A DNA stretch of 64,000 nt from Flavobacteriaceae bacterium (GTDB taxonomy: Bacteria > Bacteroidota > Bacteroidia > Flavobacteriales > Flavobacteriaceae): the NCBI GenBank assembly GCA_947483075.1, contig CANKLE010000011.1:1-64000 (forward strand), written 5' to 3'. Position numbers and translations under genes: made by a program. Positions 36,820 to 45,350 of the stretch are shown piece by piece; positions within the stretch are counted from its first letter, which is position 1; the number at the start of each line of letters is the position of its first letter. The notes under the pieces are model-generated. The model saw only the letters and a list, made by a program, of their open reading frames with translations. It was not told where the DNA came from and ran no database searches.

Positions 36820-37512
36820 TTGAAAGTACTTTCTACTCCAACTAATTTACAAATTTTACACGAAGACAATCACCTGATTATCATCAACAAAAGGGTGGGC
36901 GATATCGTGCAAGGCGATAAAACGGGTGACATTCCTTTGTCAGAAGTAGTAAAAGAATACCTCAAACACAAGTACCAAAAACCGGGCGCGGTATACTTGG
37001 GTGTCGTACATCGATTGGATCGACCCACCTCCGGCATCGTCGTTTTTGCGAAAACTTCTAAAGCACTTAGCCGATTGAACGAATTGTTCAGTACCAGACA
37101 AACCCAAAAAACCTATTGGGCTGTAGTCAAAAACCAGCCGCCTCAACCCACTGATTCGTTACAGCATTTCATCAGCCGAAACGAAAAAAACAATACCTCC
37201 AAAGCCCACAGTAAAGAAGTTCCGGGCAGCAAATTGGCCTCTTTAGATTATCAAGTAATACAAAAACTAAATGCCTATTGGGCGTTAGAAATACAGTTGC
37301 ACACCGGAAGACATCATCAAATTCGGGCGCAATTGGCTGCTATTGGCTGTCCCATCAAAGGCGATTTAAAGTACGGTTTTGACCGCAGCAATCCCGATGG
37401 CGGGATACATTTGCATGCCAGAAAATTGGTGTTTACGCACCCGGTATCAAAGGAATTAATTGAAATTACTGCTCCAACTCCGCAAGATGTAATTTGGAAC
37501 GCCATCGGTTAA
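36820..37512 (+). CDS. RluA family pseudouridine synthase, TTG start
   Basis: A 230-residue RNA pseudouridine synthase without an S4 domain. The catalytic Asp is in VVHRLDRPTSGIVVFAKTSKAL (about 63-84), and ALEIQLHTGRHHQIRAQLA near 153-171 is the second family motif. No ATG occurs before the conserved region; a TTG at 36820, 5 bases after the panB stop, is the best start and implies coupling. The target (rRNA or tRNA uridine) is not predictable. A second, larger RluD-type enzyme is encoded at 40.3-41.3 kb. Confidence 0.9.
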   Translation: MKVLSTPTNLQILHEDNHLIIINKRVGDIVQGDKTGDIPLSEVVKEYLKHKYQKPGAVYLGVVHRLDRPTSGIVVFAKTSKALSRLNELFSTRQTQKTYWAVVKNQPPQPTDSLQHFISRNEKNNTSKAHSKEVPGSKLASLDYQVIQKLNAYWALEIQLHTGRHHQIRAQLAAIGCPIKGDLKYGFDRSNPDGGIHLHARKLVFTHPVSKELIEITAPTPQDVIWNAIG

Positions 37513-37569
37513 TATTTTTATATCTTTACTTCCCGTTCATTAATTGTTAAACCCCTAATTCATATTCAA

Positions 37570-38934
37570 ATGAAAAAAATATTTTTTATGGTGGCACTTA
37601 CCTCGTTCATGAGTGTCATTGCTCAGGAACATTTTGGTGGTATTTCGACTTCTAAACGCGTAGGAATTATCAATTTGGAAGTAAATCCTTCGGAATTGGC
37701 CAATTTGAAAAATCATTTCGAAATTCAACTGCTGTCCACGAGTTTTAGTGTCTCCAATAACAAAGTTGGATTTAAAGATGTAAACAGCGACACCAATATC
37801 GAGAATTTGCTTTTTGCAGGAACAAAACCCGTAAATTTTAATTTTAACTGCGAATCAGTTGGGCCTGGTGTGGCTGTTCGATTACTTAAATGGCGTTTTG
37901 CCGTAACCTCAAAAGTAAACCTCAAAGCGGGCATTATAAATGTCGATCCTATTTTGGCGAGTTACCTTACAGGAAGTGATGTGCACGCTATTCCGGTTGG
38001 GGATTTTAGAGACCGTACATTTTTGTCCAATCAACGGTTTAATGGCACCATATGGGGCGAGGTAGGTTTTGCAGTGGCCCGTAAAGTATGGGAAAATGAA
38101 AAAGCCTTGTTGAATGCCGGTATAAATATAAAACTATTATTTCCGGGTTCTTATGCCAATATGGGTGTGGGAAATTTTCAGGGTACTATAACTAATGATG
38201 TAACAAGTGGTGACTTATTGCTTACCGATGCCGATGCCGATGTAAACTTTGCCTATTCTGGTAGCTTGGCTAAAAACTTCACCAGTTCAAATCAATACAC
38301 CAGTTCTTTGTATGGAAATTTTGATGGTTTGGCCACCGATATTGGGGTTGATTACCAACTTAAAAAAGGCAATTCGTACAAACTTAAAGTGGGCGCTTCG
38401 ATCATGAATATGGGAAGCATGACTTTTAATGACAGAGACAATATAAGTACTACCTACAAATTAAAAATTAGTGGCCCTCAAAGTTTAGTACTCAATTATT
38501 TTGATGGAGTTGAAGACATTCCTGCAATCAAACAACACCTCATAGACGAGGCGGCTCAAGGCAATATCGAATTTACCGAAATTACCTCGAATAAAGACTT
38601 TAAAGTAAATTTACCAACCACCTTCAATTTGTATGCCGACGTGAATCTAATTTCAAAATTGAATGTTACCTTATTTACCCAGCAAAAATTACACAGCAAT
38701 ACGTCAAATAGCCAGATCACTGCACAAACAATTTATTCGATAACTCCTCGATTTGGTATTGGTTTTTTTGAAGCCTATATGCCCATTTCCTACAATGATT
38801 TTTCGGGAAGTAATGTTGGTTTAGGATACAGATTGGGTGGGTTTTTTATGGGATCAAACTCGGTGTTGAGCGCCATGTCATCCAATCCCAAACAAGTAGA
38901 TCTTTATTTTGGCTTTCGCTTTGCGATTTTATAA
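37570..38934 (+). CDS. Exported DUF5723 family protein (predicted outer-membrane barrel)
   Basis: A 454-residue protein with a signal peptide (about 1-18, ending VIAQ). The remainder alternates short amphipathic strands and ends in a strand closing YFGFRFAIL, as in outer-membrane beta-barrels. Text such as RVGIINLEVNPSELANLKNHFEIQLLSTSFSVSNNKVGF matches what I recall as the DUF5723 family of Bacteroidota. The function is unknown. It ends 2 bases before the aldehyde dehydrogenase gene, suggesting co-transcription, although no functional link is obvious. Confidence 0.8.
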   Translation: MKKIFFMVALTSFMSVIAQEHFGGISTSKRVGIINLEVNPSELANLKNHFEIQLLSTSFSVSNNKVGFKDVNSDTNIENLLFAGTKPVNFNFNCESVGPGVAVRLLKWRFAVTSKVNLKAGIINVDPILASYLTGSDVHAIPVGDFRDRTFLSNQRFNGTIWGEVGFAVARKVWENEKALLNAGINIKLLFPGSYANMGVGNFQGTITNDVTSGDLLLTDADADVNFAYSGSLAKNFTSSNQYTSSLYGNFDGLATDIGVDYQLKKGNSYKLKVGASIMNMGSMTFNDRDNISTTYKLKISGPQSLVLNYFDGVEDIPAIKQHLIDEAAQGNIEFTEITSNKDFKVNLPTTFNLYADVNLISKLNVTLFTQQKLHSNTSNSQITAQTIYSITPRFGIGFFEAYMPISYNDFSGSNVGLGYRLGGFFMGSNSVLSAMSSNPKQVDLYFGFRFAIL

Positions 38935-38936
38935 GT

Positions 38937-40274
38937 ATGAATATTCCATTTACCCCGCTTTCTGTTGCCGAACGCAAAACCTATTTAAGGCGTTTGGCCT
39001 TAGAATTGGAGTTGGCTGAATCTTCTATTTGCGCGGCCTTGGCTCAAGATTTTAAGAAACCTACTTTTGAAGCAGTGCTCACGGAAACCCAATATGTGAA
39101 AAGCGCATTAAAAGACTTGTTGTGTAATTTAAATTCCTGGACAAAACCCAAATGGGTCTGGCCTTCCCTTCTCAATTTCCCTTCGGTTGATTACCTCATT
39201 AAAGAACCCTATGGCGCGGTTTTGGTAATCTCCCCTTGGAACTATCCTTTTCAATTGGCGCTTTGTCCGGCTATTGCTGCCTTTGCTGCGGGAAATAGAG
39301 TTACGGTAAAACCCTCTGAACATACACCTGCCACATCAATAATTCTAGCTGAACTGATCGGCCGGGTCTTTCCTAAGGAATGGATACAAGTCATTCCAGG
39401 TGATGCAACGGTAGCCCAGCAATTAATTTTACAGCGATGGGATTATATTTTCTTTACTGGCAGTTTGGCGGTAGGGAAAATTGTCGCTCAAGCAGCAGCT
39501 CAACATCTAACTCCAACTACTTTAGAATTGGGTGGTAAAAATCCTTGTATTGTGCACCACTCAGCCGAAATACCCTTAACTGCCAAACGGATTGTTTGGG
39601 GTAAATTCATCAATGCAGGACAAACTTGCATTGCACCAGATTATGTGTTGGTTGATCATAAAATTAAAGCCCAATTTATACAAGCCCTTCAAAATGAGAT
39701 AAAGAAAGCCTATGGATCAAATCCGGAACTATCGCCAGATTACACGCGTATTGTAAACGCGGCGCATTTTAATCGCTTAATGGGCCTTTTAGAAAATCAG
39801 AAAATTATTTTTGGCGGAAATGTCAATGCAGCAGATCGCTACCTCTCACCTACCCTAGTTGAAGAACCCGAATATACAAGCCCCTTGATGCAAGAGGAAA
39901 TCTTCGGACCCATTTTACCCATCCTCAGTTACCAAAGCGAAAGCGAAATTGCCTCAATTATTGCCCGCTACGAAAAACCTTTGGCCTTATATGTATTTGC
40001 TACAGATCATAAATTTAGCCAGCAGATGACTACTCAATTTTCGTTTGGCGGTGGCTGCATTAACGATACAGTGAGTCAGTTTAACAACAAGCGATTGCCT
40101 TTTGGCGGCGTGGGACATTCGGGTTATGGAGCCTACCACGGAAAGTACAGTGTGGCTATTTTTATGCACCATAAATCGATCGTACATAAAAGCAATTGGT
40201 TGGATTTACCCCTGCGTTATGCCCCTTATAAAAATAAATTGGTTTGGGTGCAAAAACTACTTCGTTGGCTGTAG
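38937..40274 (+). CDS. Aldehyde dehydrogenase (class 3-like)
   Basis: A 445-residue NAD(P)-dependent aldehyde dehydrogenase. It has the substrate/cofactor text GAVLVISPWNYPFQLALCPAIAAFAAGN near 93-120, FTGSLAVGKIVAQAA, the catalytic Glu in TLELGGKNPCIVH and the nucleophile Cys in NAGQTCIAPDYVLVD. Short length and a hydrophobic/basic C-terminus resemble class 3 or fatty-aldehyde dehydrogenases and coniferyl aldehyde dehydrogenases. The physiological substrate is unknown. Its stop is one base from the stop of the convergent rluD gene, with no terminator in between. Confidence 0.92.
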   Translation: MNIPFTPLSVAERKTYLRRLALELELAESSICAALAQDFKKPTFEAVLTETQYVKSALKDLLCNLNSWTKPKWVWPSLLNFPSVDYLIKEPYGAVLVISPWNYPFQLALCPAIAAFAAGNRVTVKPSEHTPATSIILAELIGRVFPKEWIQVIPGDATVAQQLILQRWDYIFFTGSLAVGKIVAQAAAQHLTPTTLELGGKNPCIVHHSAEIPLTAKRIVWGKFINAGQTCIAPDYVLVDHKIKAQFIQALQNEIKKAYGSNPELSPDYTRIVNAAHFNRLMGLLENQKIIFGGNVNAADRYLSPTLVEEPEYTSPLMQEEIFGPILPILSYQSESEIASIIARYEKPLALYVFATDHKFSQQMTTQFSFGGGCINDTVSQFNNKRLPFGGVGHSGYGAYHGKYSVAIFMHHKSIVHKSNWLDLPLRYAPYKNKLVWVQKLLRWL

Positions 40275-40275
40275 C

Positions 40276-41319
40276 TTAGTCTTCATCTGGCTGGGCTGCA
40301 TTTGAGTTTGCATAGCCACGCCATTTTTCAATCAACTCTTGCATATCTGAGGGAAGTTCGGTGTTAAACCGCAGCATTTCTTGTGTTTTAGGGTGAACAA
40401 AACCCAAGGTCTTGGCGTGCAAAGCCTGTCTAGGACAAATTTTAAAGCAGTTGTCGATGAACTGTTTGTATTTGGTAAACGTAGTGCCTTTTAAAATTAA
40501 ATCACCTCCATAGCGCGCATCATTAAATAGCGGATGACCCAAGTGTTTCAGGTGCACGCGAATTTGGTGCGTTCTACCCGTTTCTAATACACAGGATACC
40601 AACGTAACATAACCAAATCGCTCCAACACTTTGTAATGCGTGATGGCCGGCTTGCCTATTTCGGGGTCGGCAAAAACCGCCATTTGCATGCGGTCTTTTA
40701 CATGGCGAGCAATATTGCCTTCTATGGTGCCTTCGTCTTCTTTTAGATTGCCCCAAACCAAGGCTACATATTCGCGCTCTGAAGTTTTAAACTCAAATTG
40801 TTTGGCCAAATGCGTCATGGCTTGTTCGGTTTTGGCAATAACCAATAGACCGGAAGTGTCTTTGTCTATTCGATGCACCAAACCCGGGCGTTCGCTGCTG
40901 TTTAGGGGTAAATTTTCGAAGTGATAGGCCAAGGCATTTACCAAGGTTCCGGTATAATTCCCGTGACCTGGATGCACCACTAAGCCTGCGGGTTTATTAA
41001 TGAGTAACAAGGTATCGTCTTCGTACACGATATCGAGTGGAATGTTTTCGGGATCAACTCGGTTTTCAAAAGGCGGATGGGCCAACAAAATGCGAATGAC
41101 ATCTAAAGGCTTTACTTTATAGTTTGATTTTACCGGTACATCATTTGCATAGATGTCCCCATTTTGGGCGGCCTGTTGAATTTTATTGCGTGTTGCATTG
41201 GGAATTAAATTCATCAAGAATTTGTCGATGCGCAACAGCAATTGGCCTTTGGGCACCTCAAATCTGAAATGCTCAAATAACTCGTCTTCTAATTCTGGAC
41301 TGTCTATGTTATTGACCAT
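40276..41319 (-). CDS. RluD-type 23S rRNA pseudouridine synthase
   Basis: A 347-residue pseudouridine synthase with an N-terminal S4 RNA-binding domain (about 20-75, LLRIDKFLMNLIPNATRNKIQQAAQNGDIYAND) and catalytic domain. The catalytic Asp is in GLVHRIDKDTSGLLVIAKTEQAM near 145-167; CVLETGRTHQIRVHLKHLGHPLFNDARYGG follows. This layout matches RluD/RluC, which modify 23S rRNA helix 69 or related uridines; RluD is most likely. It overlaps the upstream PASTA gene by 11 bases, so the two are coupled. Confidence 0.92.
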   Translation of the reverse strand: MVNNIDSPELEDELFEHFRFEVPKGQLLLRIDKFLMNLIPNATRNKIQQAAQNGDIYANDVPVKSNYKVKPLDVIRILLAHPPFENRVDPENIPLDIVYEDDTLLLINKPAGLVVHPGHGNYTGTLVNALAYHFENLPLNSSERPGLVHRIDKDTSGLLVIAKTEQAMTHLAKQFEFKTSEREYVALVWGNLKEDEGTIEGNIARHVKDRMQMAVFADPEIGKPAITHYKVLERFGYVTLVSCVLETGRTHQIRVHLKHLGHPLFNDARYGGDLILKGTTFTKYKQFIDNCFKICPRQALHAKTLGFVHPKTQEMLRFNTELPSDMQELIEKWRGYANSNAAQPDED

Positions 41320-41926
41320 TTGCAGGAGTAGGTTCGGTTACAGCAGTAGAATCTATTAATTGAGATTCGTCAAATCCCACATTGCCATCGCCTAATACTA
41401 AATCTATTTTGGACGATTTGAATACTTTATCGCCCGGATTTAATTTTTTTCCATTCCAATACATTTCTATTACCATGTCTTTCCCGATATAAGGTTTATA
41501 GGTAATATTTCCTTCCTCTAGCCCCAAAGATTTGAGCGTAGGAACCGCTTGGCGATAGGTTTTCTCAATAATATTTGGAATGCGCACCATGGTAAATCCT
41601 GAAGAATTTATTTTGATGTAAATCTTCCGGTTTACTTTTACTTTTGATCCAGGTAATGGATCTTGTTCTACTACAGTGTGTTTCGGAAAATGGCTGTTGT
41701 AATCGACGCTGTCGAGTAATACATATTCTAAATTGAGATTATCTACTGCATCTTCTACCTGTTGTTCGGTCATTTTGCGTAAATCGGGTACGGTAATTTC
41801 ATTGCCGTGATCGGTGGTAAAGGTGAGCCAATGAATAAATAAATATCCAATTACTGCAATTAGGCCTATTGCCAGAAGAAGTTGAACTCCAAAAACCTTC
41901 GATTTAAGATATTCTTTACCCGTCAT
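41309..41926 (-). CDS. Orphan PASTA domain membrane protein
   Basis: A 205-residue protein with one membrane helix (about 13-36, VFGVQLLLAIGLIAVIGYLFIHWL) and an external part made of PASTA repeats: one at about 42-108 (ITVPDLRKMTEQQVEDAVDNLNLE) and another at about 113-185 (VRIPNIIEKTYRQAVPTLKSLGLE). PASTA domains bind peptidoglycan fragments or beta-lactams and are usually fused to Ser/Thr kinases or penicillin-binding proteins; there is no such domain here. It is divergent from ddl (D-Ala-D-Ala ligase) and coupled to rluD. Confidence 0.9.
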   Translation of the reverse strand: MTGKEYLKSKVFGVQLLLAIGLIAVIGYLFIHWLTFTTDHGNEITVPDLRKMTEQQVEDAVDNLNLEYVLLDSVDYNSHFPKHTVVEQDPLPGSKVKVNRKIYIKINSSGFTMVRIPNIIEKTYRQAVPTLKSLGLEEGNITYKPYIGKDMVIEMYWNGKKLNPGDKVFKSSKIDLVLGDGNVGFDESQLIDSTAVTEPTPANGQ

Positions 41927-41969
41927 AGTCTGTTTTTATTTCCCGCAAATATATAAAATACTAGAGGCT

Positions 41970-41997
41970 TTTGATTCCAAAAAAAGTGATATTTTTG
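41970..41997 (+). promoter_or_regulatory. Candidate promoter of ddl
   Basis: TTTG (41970-41973), a 16-base spacer and TATTTTTG (41990-41997) approach the Bacteroidota consensus; the spacer is slightly short. The leader to ATG 42064 would be about 60 bases. Confidence 0.45.
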
Positions 41998-42063
41998 TTT
42001 GCCCTGCGGGTCTCTTTTCGTAAGATAAATAAAGAGTATTGCAACCTTTCAAATTCAAAAAAA

Positions 42064-43035
42064 ATGAAGCACATTGCCATCATCATGGGCGGTTATTCTA
42101 GCGAATATAAAATCTCGTTAACCAGCGGAAATGTGGTCTATAAAAACCTCGACTCCACCCAATACAAAGGATATCGCATCCATATTTTTAAAGAAAAATG
42201 GGTGTATGTAGATGATAAAGAAGCTGAATTTCCGATAGATCGAAATGATTTTTCGGTAACTGTAAACGGCACTAAAATCAAATTTGATGCGGTTTTCAAT
42301 GCGATTCATGGAACACCCGGCGAAGACGGACTACTGCAAGCTTATTTTGAATTAATCGGACTGCCACAAACTTCATGCGATTACTACCAAGCGGCCTTAA
42401 CCTTCAATAAACGAGACTTATTATCGGTACTCAAACCCTACGGAATCAAAACTGCCACCTCCTTCTATCTCAACAAAGGCGATAAATTTACTACCCATCA
42501 GATTGTCGAAAAAGTGGGATTGCCTTGTTTTGTAAAACCCAATAAATCGGGCTCTAGTTTTGGGATTTCTAAAGTAAAAACCGAAGCCGAATTGCCCGAA
42601 GCCATCGAAATTGCCTACAAAGAAGACAACGAAATCATCATCGAAAGTTTTTTAGACGGCACCGAAGTATCTGTAGGAGTTATAAATTTTCAAGGAACAA
42701 TTACCGTTTTGCCCATCACCGAAATTGTATCCGAAAATGATTTCTTTGATTATGAGGCCAAATATTTGGGCAAATCACAAGAAATTACCCCCGCCCGCAT
42801 TAGCGCTGAAATGGCACAGAAAGTAAGTGCAATTGCCAAAAAAGCTTATGAAGTTTTAAAAATGAAAGGCTTTTCGCGAAGTGAATTTATTATCGTGAAC
42901 AACGAACCCCATATGCTCGAAATGAATACCATTCCGGGACTAACCAACGAGAGTTTAATTCCGCAACAAGCAAGAGAAGCAGGAATTTCCTTAACTGAAT
43001 TATTTAGCAACGCTATCGAATTAGCCTTAGCCTAA
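42064..43035 (+). CDS. ddl: D-alanine--D-alanine ligase
   Basis: A 323-residue ATP-grasp ligase that makes D-Ala-D-Ala for peptidoglycan. Family features are IMGGYSSEYKISLTSG (about 6-21), AIHGTPGEDGLLQAYFELIGLPQTSC near 79-104, the ATP-binding PCFVKPNKSGSSFGISKVK near 156-174, and the C-terminal SRSEFIIVNNEPHMLEMNTIPGLTNESLIPQQ near 278-309. The frame is open to 41971, but ATG 42064 gives the usual start. It lies 6 bases before coaD and divergent from the PASTA gene. Confidence 0.96.
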   Translation: MKHIAIIMGGYSSEYKISLTSGNVVYKNLDSTQYKGYRIHIFKEKWVYVDDKEAEFPIDRNDFSVTVNGTKIKFDAVFNAIHGTPGEDGLLQAYFELIGLPQTSCDYYQAALTFNKRDLLSVLKPYGIKTATSFYLNKGDKFTTHQIVEKVGLPCFVKPNKSGSSFGISKVKTEAELPEAIEIAYKEDNEIIIESFLDGTEVSVGVINFQGTITVLPITEIVSENDFFDYEAKYLGKSQEITPARISAEMAQKVSAIAKKAYEVLKMKGFSRSEFIIVNNEPHMLEMNTIPGLTNESLIPQQAREAGISLTELFSNAIELALA

Positions 43036-43041
43036 ACGAAC

Positions 43042-43494
43042 ATGAAAAAAGCCCTATTTCCTGGATCTTTTGATCCCGTTACCCTTGGACACCTCGACAT
43101 CATTCAGCGCGGATTGGAATTGTTTGACGAAATAACCGTAGCAATTGGAATCAATGCCGAAAAAAAGTATTTGTTTTCGATGACAGACCGACAGGCGTTT
43201 CTCGAGGAATTATTTGCCCAAGAACCTCGAGTAAAAGTAATTTCCTATGAAGGACTTACGGTTGATTTGTGCAAAAAAGAGGGAATTCAGTATATCTTGA
43301 GAGGGCTGCGCAACTCCCTTGATTTTGAGTTCGAAAATGCCATTGCACAAGCAAATACCAAACTTCAAGGCATCGAAACCGTGGTGTTATTTAGCCGTCC
43401 GGAACACGCCTATATTTCGTCTAGTATTGTGCGCGATGTAATTCGAAATAAAGGAGATTATTCGTTTATGGTTCCAGCTGAAGTAATTAGGTAA
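43042..43494 (+). CDS. coaD: Pantetheine-phosphate adenylyltransferase
   Basis: A 150-residue nucleotidyltransferase that makes dephospho-coenzyme A from phosphopantetheine and ATP. It shows the (H/T)xGH motif TLGH (14-17) in PGSFDPVTLGHLDIIQRG and the second motif ISSSIVRDVIRNKGD near 127-141. Length is slightly short at the C-terminus (EVIR end) but within the family. It follows ddl by 6 bases and is convergent with the Nudix gene; no hairpin terminator is evident in the 8-base gap. Confidence 0.95.
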   Translation: MKKALFPGSFDPVTLGHLDIIQRGLELFDEITVAIGINAEKKYLFSMTDRQAFLEELFAQEPRVKVISYEGLTVDLCKKEGIQYILRGLRNSLDFEFENAIAQANTKLQGIETVVLFSRPEHAYISSSIVRDVIRNKGDYSFMVPAEVIR

Positions 43495-43502
43495 AACAGG
43501 AA

Positions 43503-44087
43503 TTACTCGAACAGTAATTTGATGTTTTCGTACGAATTGGCGAGGGCTTCTTTTGCTTGAGCTGCGTCTAACCAAGCCACTTGTTCTATGCCTTCTTCGG
43601 CTTGTGCAGTTAAGATTCCTGAATAGGTAGAAGTCATTTTATACCACTGGGTAATTTTTAATTTAAAACGTCCGTTGCGTTTGAAGATGTGGTAGGTTTT
43701 TATCAATTTTTCGGTCACGTTTAAGTCGTCAACTCCCGTTTCTTCTTGCACTTCGCGAACTGCTGTTTTGGCTAATTTTTCAAATTTATTTTTCCCTCCC
43801 TTAGGCAAGTCCCATTTGCCATTTCGAAAAATAAACAACACCTCGCCTTTTGTATTGTAGACCAATCCTCCGCCTGCCTTTTGAACAGGGATTTTTTCCT
43901 TGAGTTTTTTCAAGATTACTTTTTCATCCGGATGGTACAAATAACACTTGTTTACTTTGTTTGTAAACATATTGATGATCAACTTTTCTATGTCAATACT
44001 ATCCAATAGAAACAATTGAAAATCGGTTTCCTTGAGGAGCTGATTGGTTAAAAAAAGTGGCTTATCGTTTACAAAAACTTTATACAT
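43503..44087 (-). CDS. Nudix hydrolase
   Basis: A 194-residue protein with a Nudix domain at about 70-190. The Nudix box is complete: GX5E then REVQEETGV, within KGGKNKFEKLAKTAVREVQEETGV near 98-121. A 65-residue N-terminal extension (MYKVFVNDKPLFLTN onwards) is shared by flavobacterial homologues and has no known function. The substrate (nucleoside diphosphate derivative) is unknown. Its ATG (44085-44087) lies only 7 bases from the divergent pyrE ATG, so the promoters of both genes must overlap the opposite reading frame. Confidence 0.9.
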   Translation of the reverse strand: MYKVFVNDKPLFLTNQLLKETDFQLFLLDSIDIEKLIINMFTNKVNKCYLYHPDEKVILKKLKEKIPVQKAGGGLVYNTKGEVLFIFRNGKWDLPKGGKNKFEKLAKTAVREVQEETGVDDLNVTEKLIKTYHIFKRNGRFKLKITQWYKMTSTYSGILTAQAEEGIEQVAWLDAAQAKEALANSYENIKLLFE

Positions 44088-44090
44088 TTG
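44083..44090 (+). promoter_or_regulatory. -7 box (TACATTTG) immediately before pyrE
   Basis: TACATTTG matches TAnnTTTG and ends 4 bases before the pyrE ATG, so transcription would begin at or beside the start codon. No well-spaced TTG is found upstream. Confidence 0.45.
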
Positions 44091-44094
44091 TGCT

Positions 44095-44739
44095 ATGATA
44101 TTTACAACAGAAACAGCCGAAAAAACAGCCGAATTGCTTTTGCAAATAAATGCAATTAAATTGAATCCTAAAAATCCATTTACCTGGGCATCGGGTTGGA
44201 ATTCGCCAATTTATTGCGACAATAGACTAACCCTTTCATTTCCAGCTATTCGAAATTACATTCGCGACGAATTTGTTAAAAATATAGAAAAAAAATACGG
44301 CAAACCCGATGTGATTGCCGGTGTTGCAACGGGTGCAATTGGCATAGGAATATTGGTTGCCGAAAGCATGGGCTTGCCCTTTGTATATGTTCGGCCTGAA
44401 CCAAAAAAACACGGACGCCAAAACCAAGTAGAAGGTTTTTTACAAAAAGGACAGACGGTAGTGGTAGTAGAGGATTTAATTAGTACCGGAAACAGCAGTT
44501 TATTGGCAGTTGAGGCGTTAAAAGAAGCCGGTGCTGTTGTAAAAGGAATGGTGGCTATTTTTACTTATGGGTTTGCTATTGCTTCCGATAATTTCAAAAA
44601 GGCCGATGTTGAACTACACACCCTGAGCAATTACCACAATTTACTCAATTTGGCCGTAGCCAAAAACTACATCTCCGAAAGTGAACAACAGCTATTACAA
44701 GAATGGAGTGAATCTCCAAGTACTTGGAATATTGACTAA
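44095..44739 (+). CDS. pyrE: Orotate phosphoribosyltransferase
   Basis: A 214-residue type I phosphoribosyltransferase that converts orotate and PRPP to orotidine 5'-phosphate in pyrimidine synthesis. The PRPP motif is VVVVEDLISTGNSSLLAVEAL (about 122-142); FVYVRPEPKKHGRQNQVEG near 95-113 is the catalytic loop typical of PyrE. ATG 44095 is chosen over the longer open frame from 44044, which would overlap the Nudix start. The message may be nearly leaderless. An SRPBCC gene follows 11 bases later. pyrB and pyrR are at 21.8-23.3 kb. Confidence 0.95.
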   Translation: MIFTTETAEKTAELLLQINAIKLNPKNPFTWASGWNSPIYCDNRLTLSFPAIRNYIRDEFVKNIEKKYGKPDVIAGVATGAIGIGILVAESMGLPFVYVRPEPKKHGRQNQVEGFLQKGQTVVVVEDLISTGNSSLLAVEALKEAGAVVKGMVAIFTYGFAIASDNFKKADVELHTLSNYHNLLNLAVAKNYISESEQQLLQEWSESPSTWNID

Positions 44740-44750
44740 ACAACCTCCAC

Positions 44751-45143
44751 ATGAATTTAGAAAGCTCTACCGTACCCGTTTCTCAATCGTCTGCCTATTT
44801 ATTTGCAGCATTAAACGATGTCGCTAATTTTGAAAAATTAATGCCCGATTCGACCGCGAAATTTGAAGTATTGAGTCCTACTTCTTTTGTATTTGGTCTA
44901 CAAGGAATGCCTGAAATCAAATTAGTGATCAAAGGGTCAACCCCAACTTCTCAACTTATTTTGGGAGCTGCCAGCGATAAATTGCCCTTTACCTTGACAG
45001 CCAATTTAAATGAAATTTCGGCAACTACTACCGAAATACAATTGCTATTTGAAGGTGAATTCAATGCCATGATGGCCATGATGATTAAAGGACCTATCAG
45101 TAAATTTATTGAAACGTTGGCCCAAAACATGTCTAAATTATAA
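44751..45143 (+). CDS. Small SRPBCC-like protein after pyrE
   Basis: A 130-residue protein with the START/Bet v 1-like pattern: start ESSTVPVSQSSAYLFAALNDVANFEKLMPDS, alternating strands through LVIKGSTPTSQLILGAASDKLPFTLTANL and a C-terminal helix MMAMMIKGPISKFIETLAQNMSKL. The family binds hydrophobic ligands, but the ligand here is unknown. The position directly after pyrE is common in flavobacteria as I recall, but no link to pyrimidine synthesis is known. It is unlike the longer SRPBCC protein at 16.6 kb. Confidence 0.75.
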   Translation: MNLESSTVPVSQSSAYLFAALNDVANFEKLMPDSTAKFEVLSPTSFVFGLQGMPEIKLVIKGSTPTSQLILGAASDKLPFTLTANLNEISATTTEIQLLFEGEFNAMMAMMIKGPISKFIETLAQNMSKL

Positions 45144-45188
45144 GCAAAAAATCATTTCTAATTCTTGTATTTACTAGGGACTTTTTCT

Positions 45189-45255
45189 TTTTTTCTACTT
45201 TCCTTTTACGCATAATGCGTATTTTATCGTTTTTTTGCGTCTATAGTAGAAAAAA
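45189..45255. repeat. Nested inverted repeats upstream of the secretion operon
   Basis: TTTTTTCTACT (45189-45199) and AGTAGAAAAAA (45245-45255) are perfect 11-base inverted arms. Inside lies the 13-base palindrome ACGCATAATGCGT (45208-45220), and a further TGCGT (45236-45240) could pair with the same ACGCA. The outer and inner structures could form a regulatory hairpin or protein-binding sites. Confidence 0.6.
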
Positions 45256-45284
45256 TGTAGCCTTTTGAAATTTTAGCCCTACTA

Positions 45285-45315
45285 TTGTGCGAAATTTTAT
45301 TTAACTATATATTTA
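45285..45315 (+). promoter_or_regulatory. Candidate promoter of the type I secretion operon
   Basis: TTG (45285-45287), a 20-base spacer and TATATTTA (45308-45315) approach the consensus, with A in place of the final G. It lies 36 bases before the ABC transporter ATG. Confidence 0.35.
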
Positions 45316-45350
45316 CATTTAGTTAATACTAGACAAGAACCCCAACATCT

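Noticed and set aside
41971..42063. Upstream start for ddl
   Set aside because: The extra residues fall in the leader after a good -7 box and do not match the family; ATG 42064 fits the conserved start.
45215..45268. 17-residue frame in the gap before the secretion operon, considered as a possible cargo peptide
   Set aside because: Too short, no double-glycine leader, and its start lies inside the inverted repeat; more likely chance.
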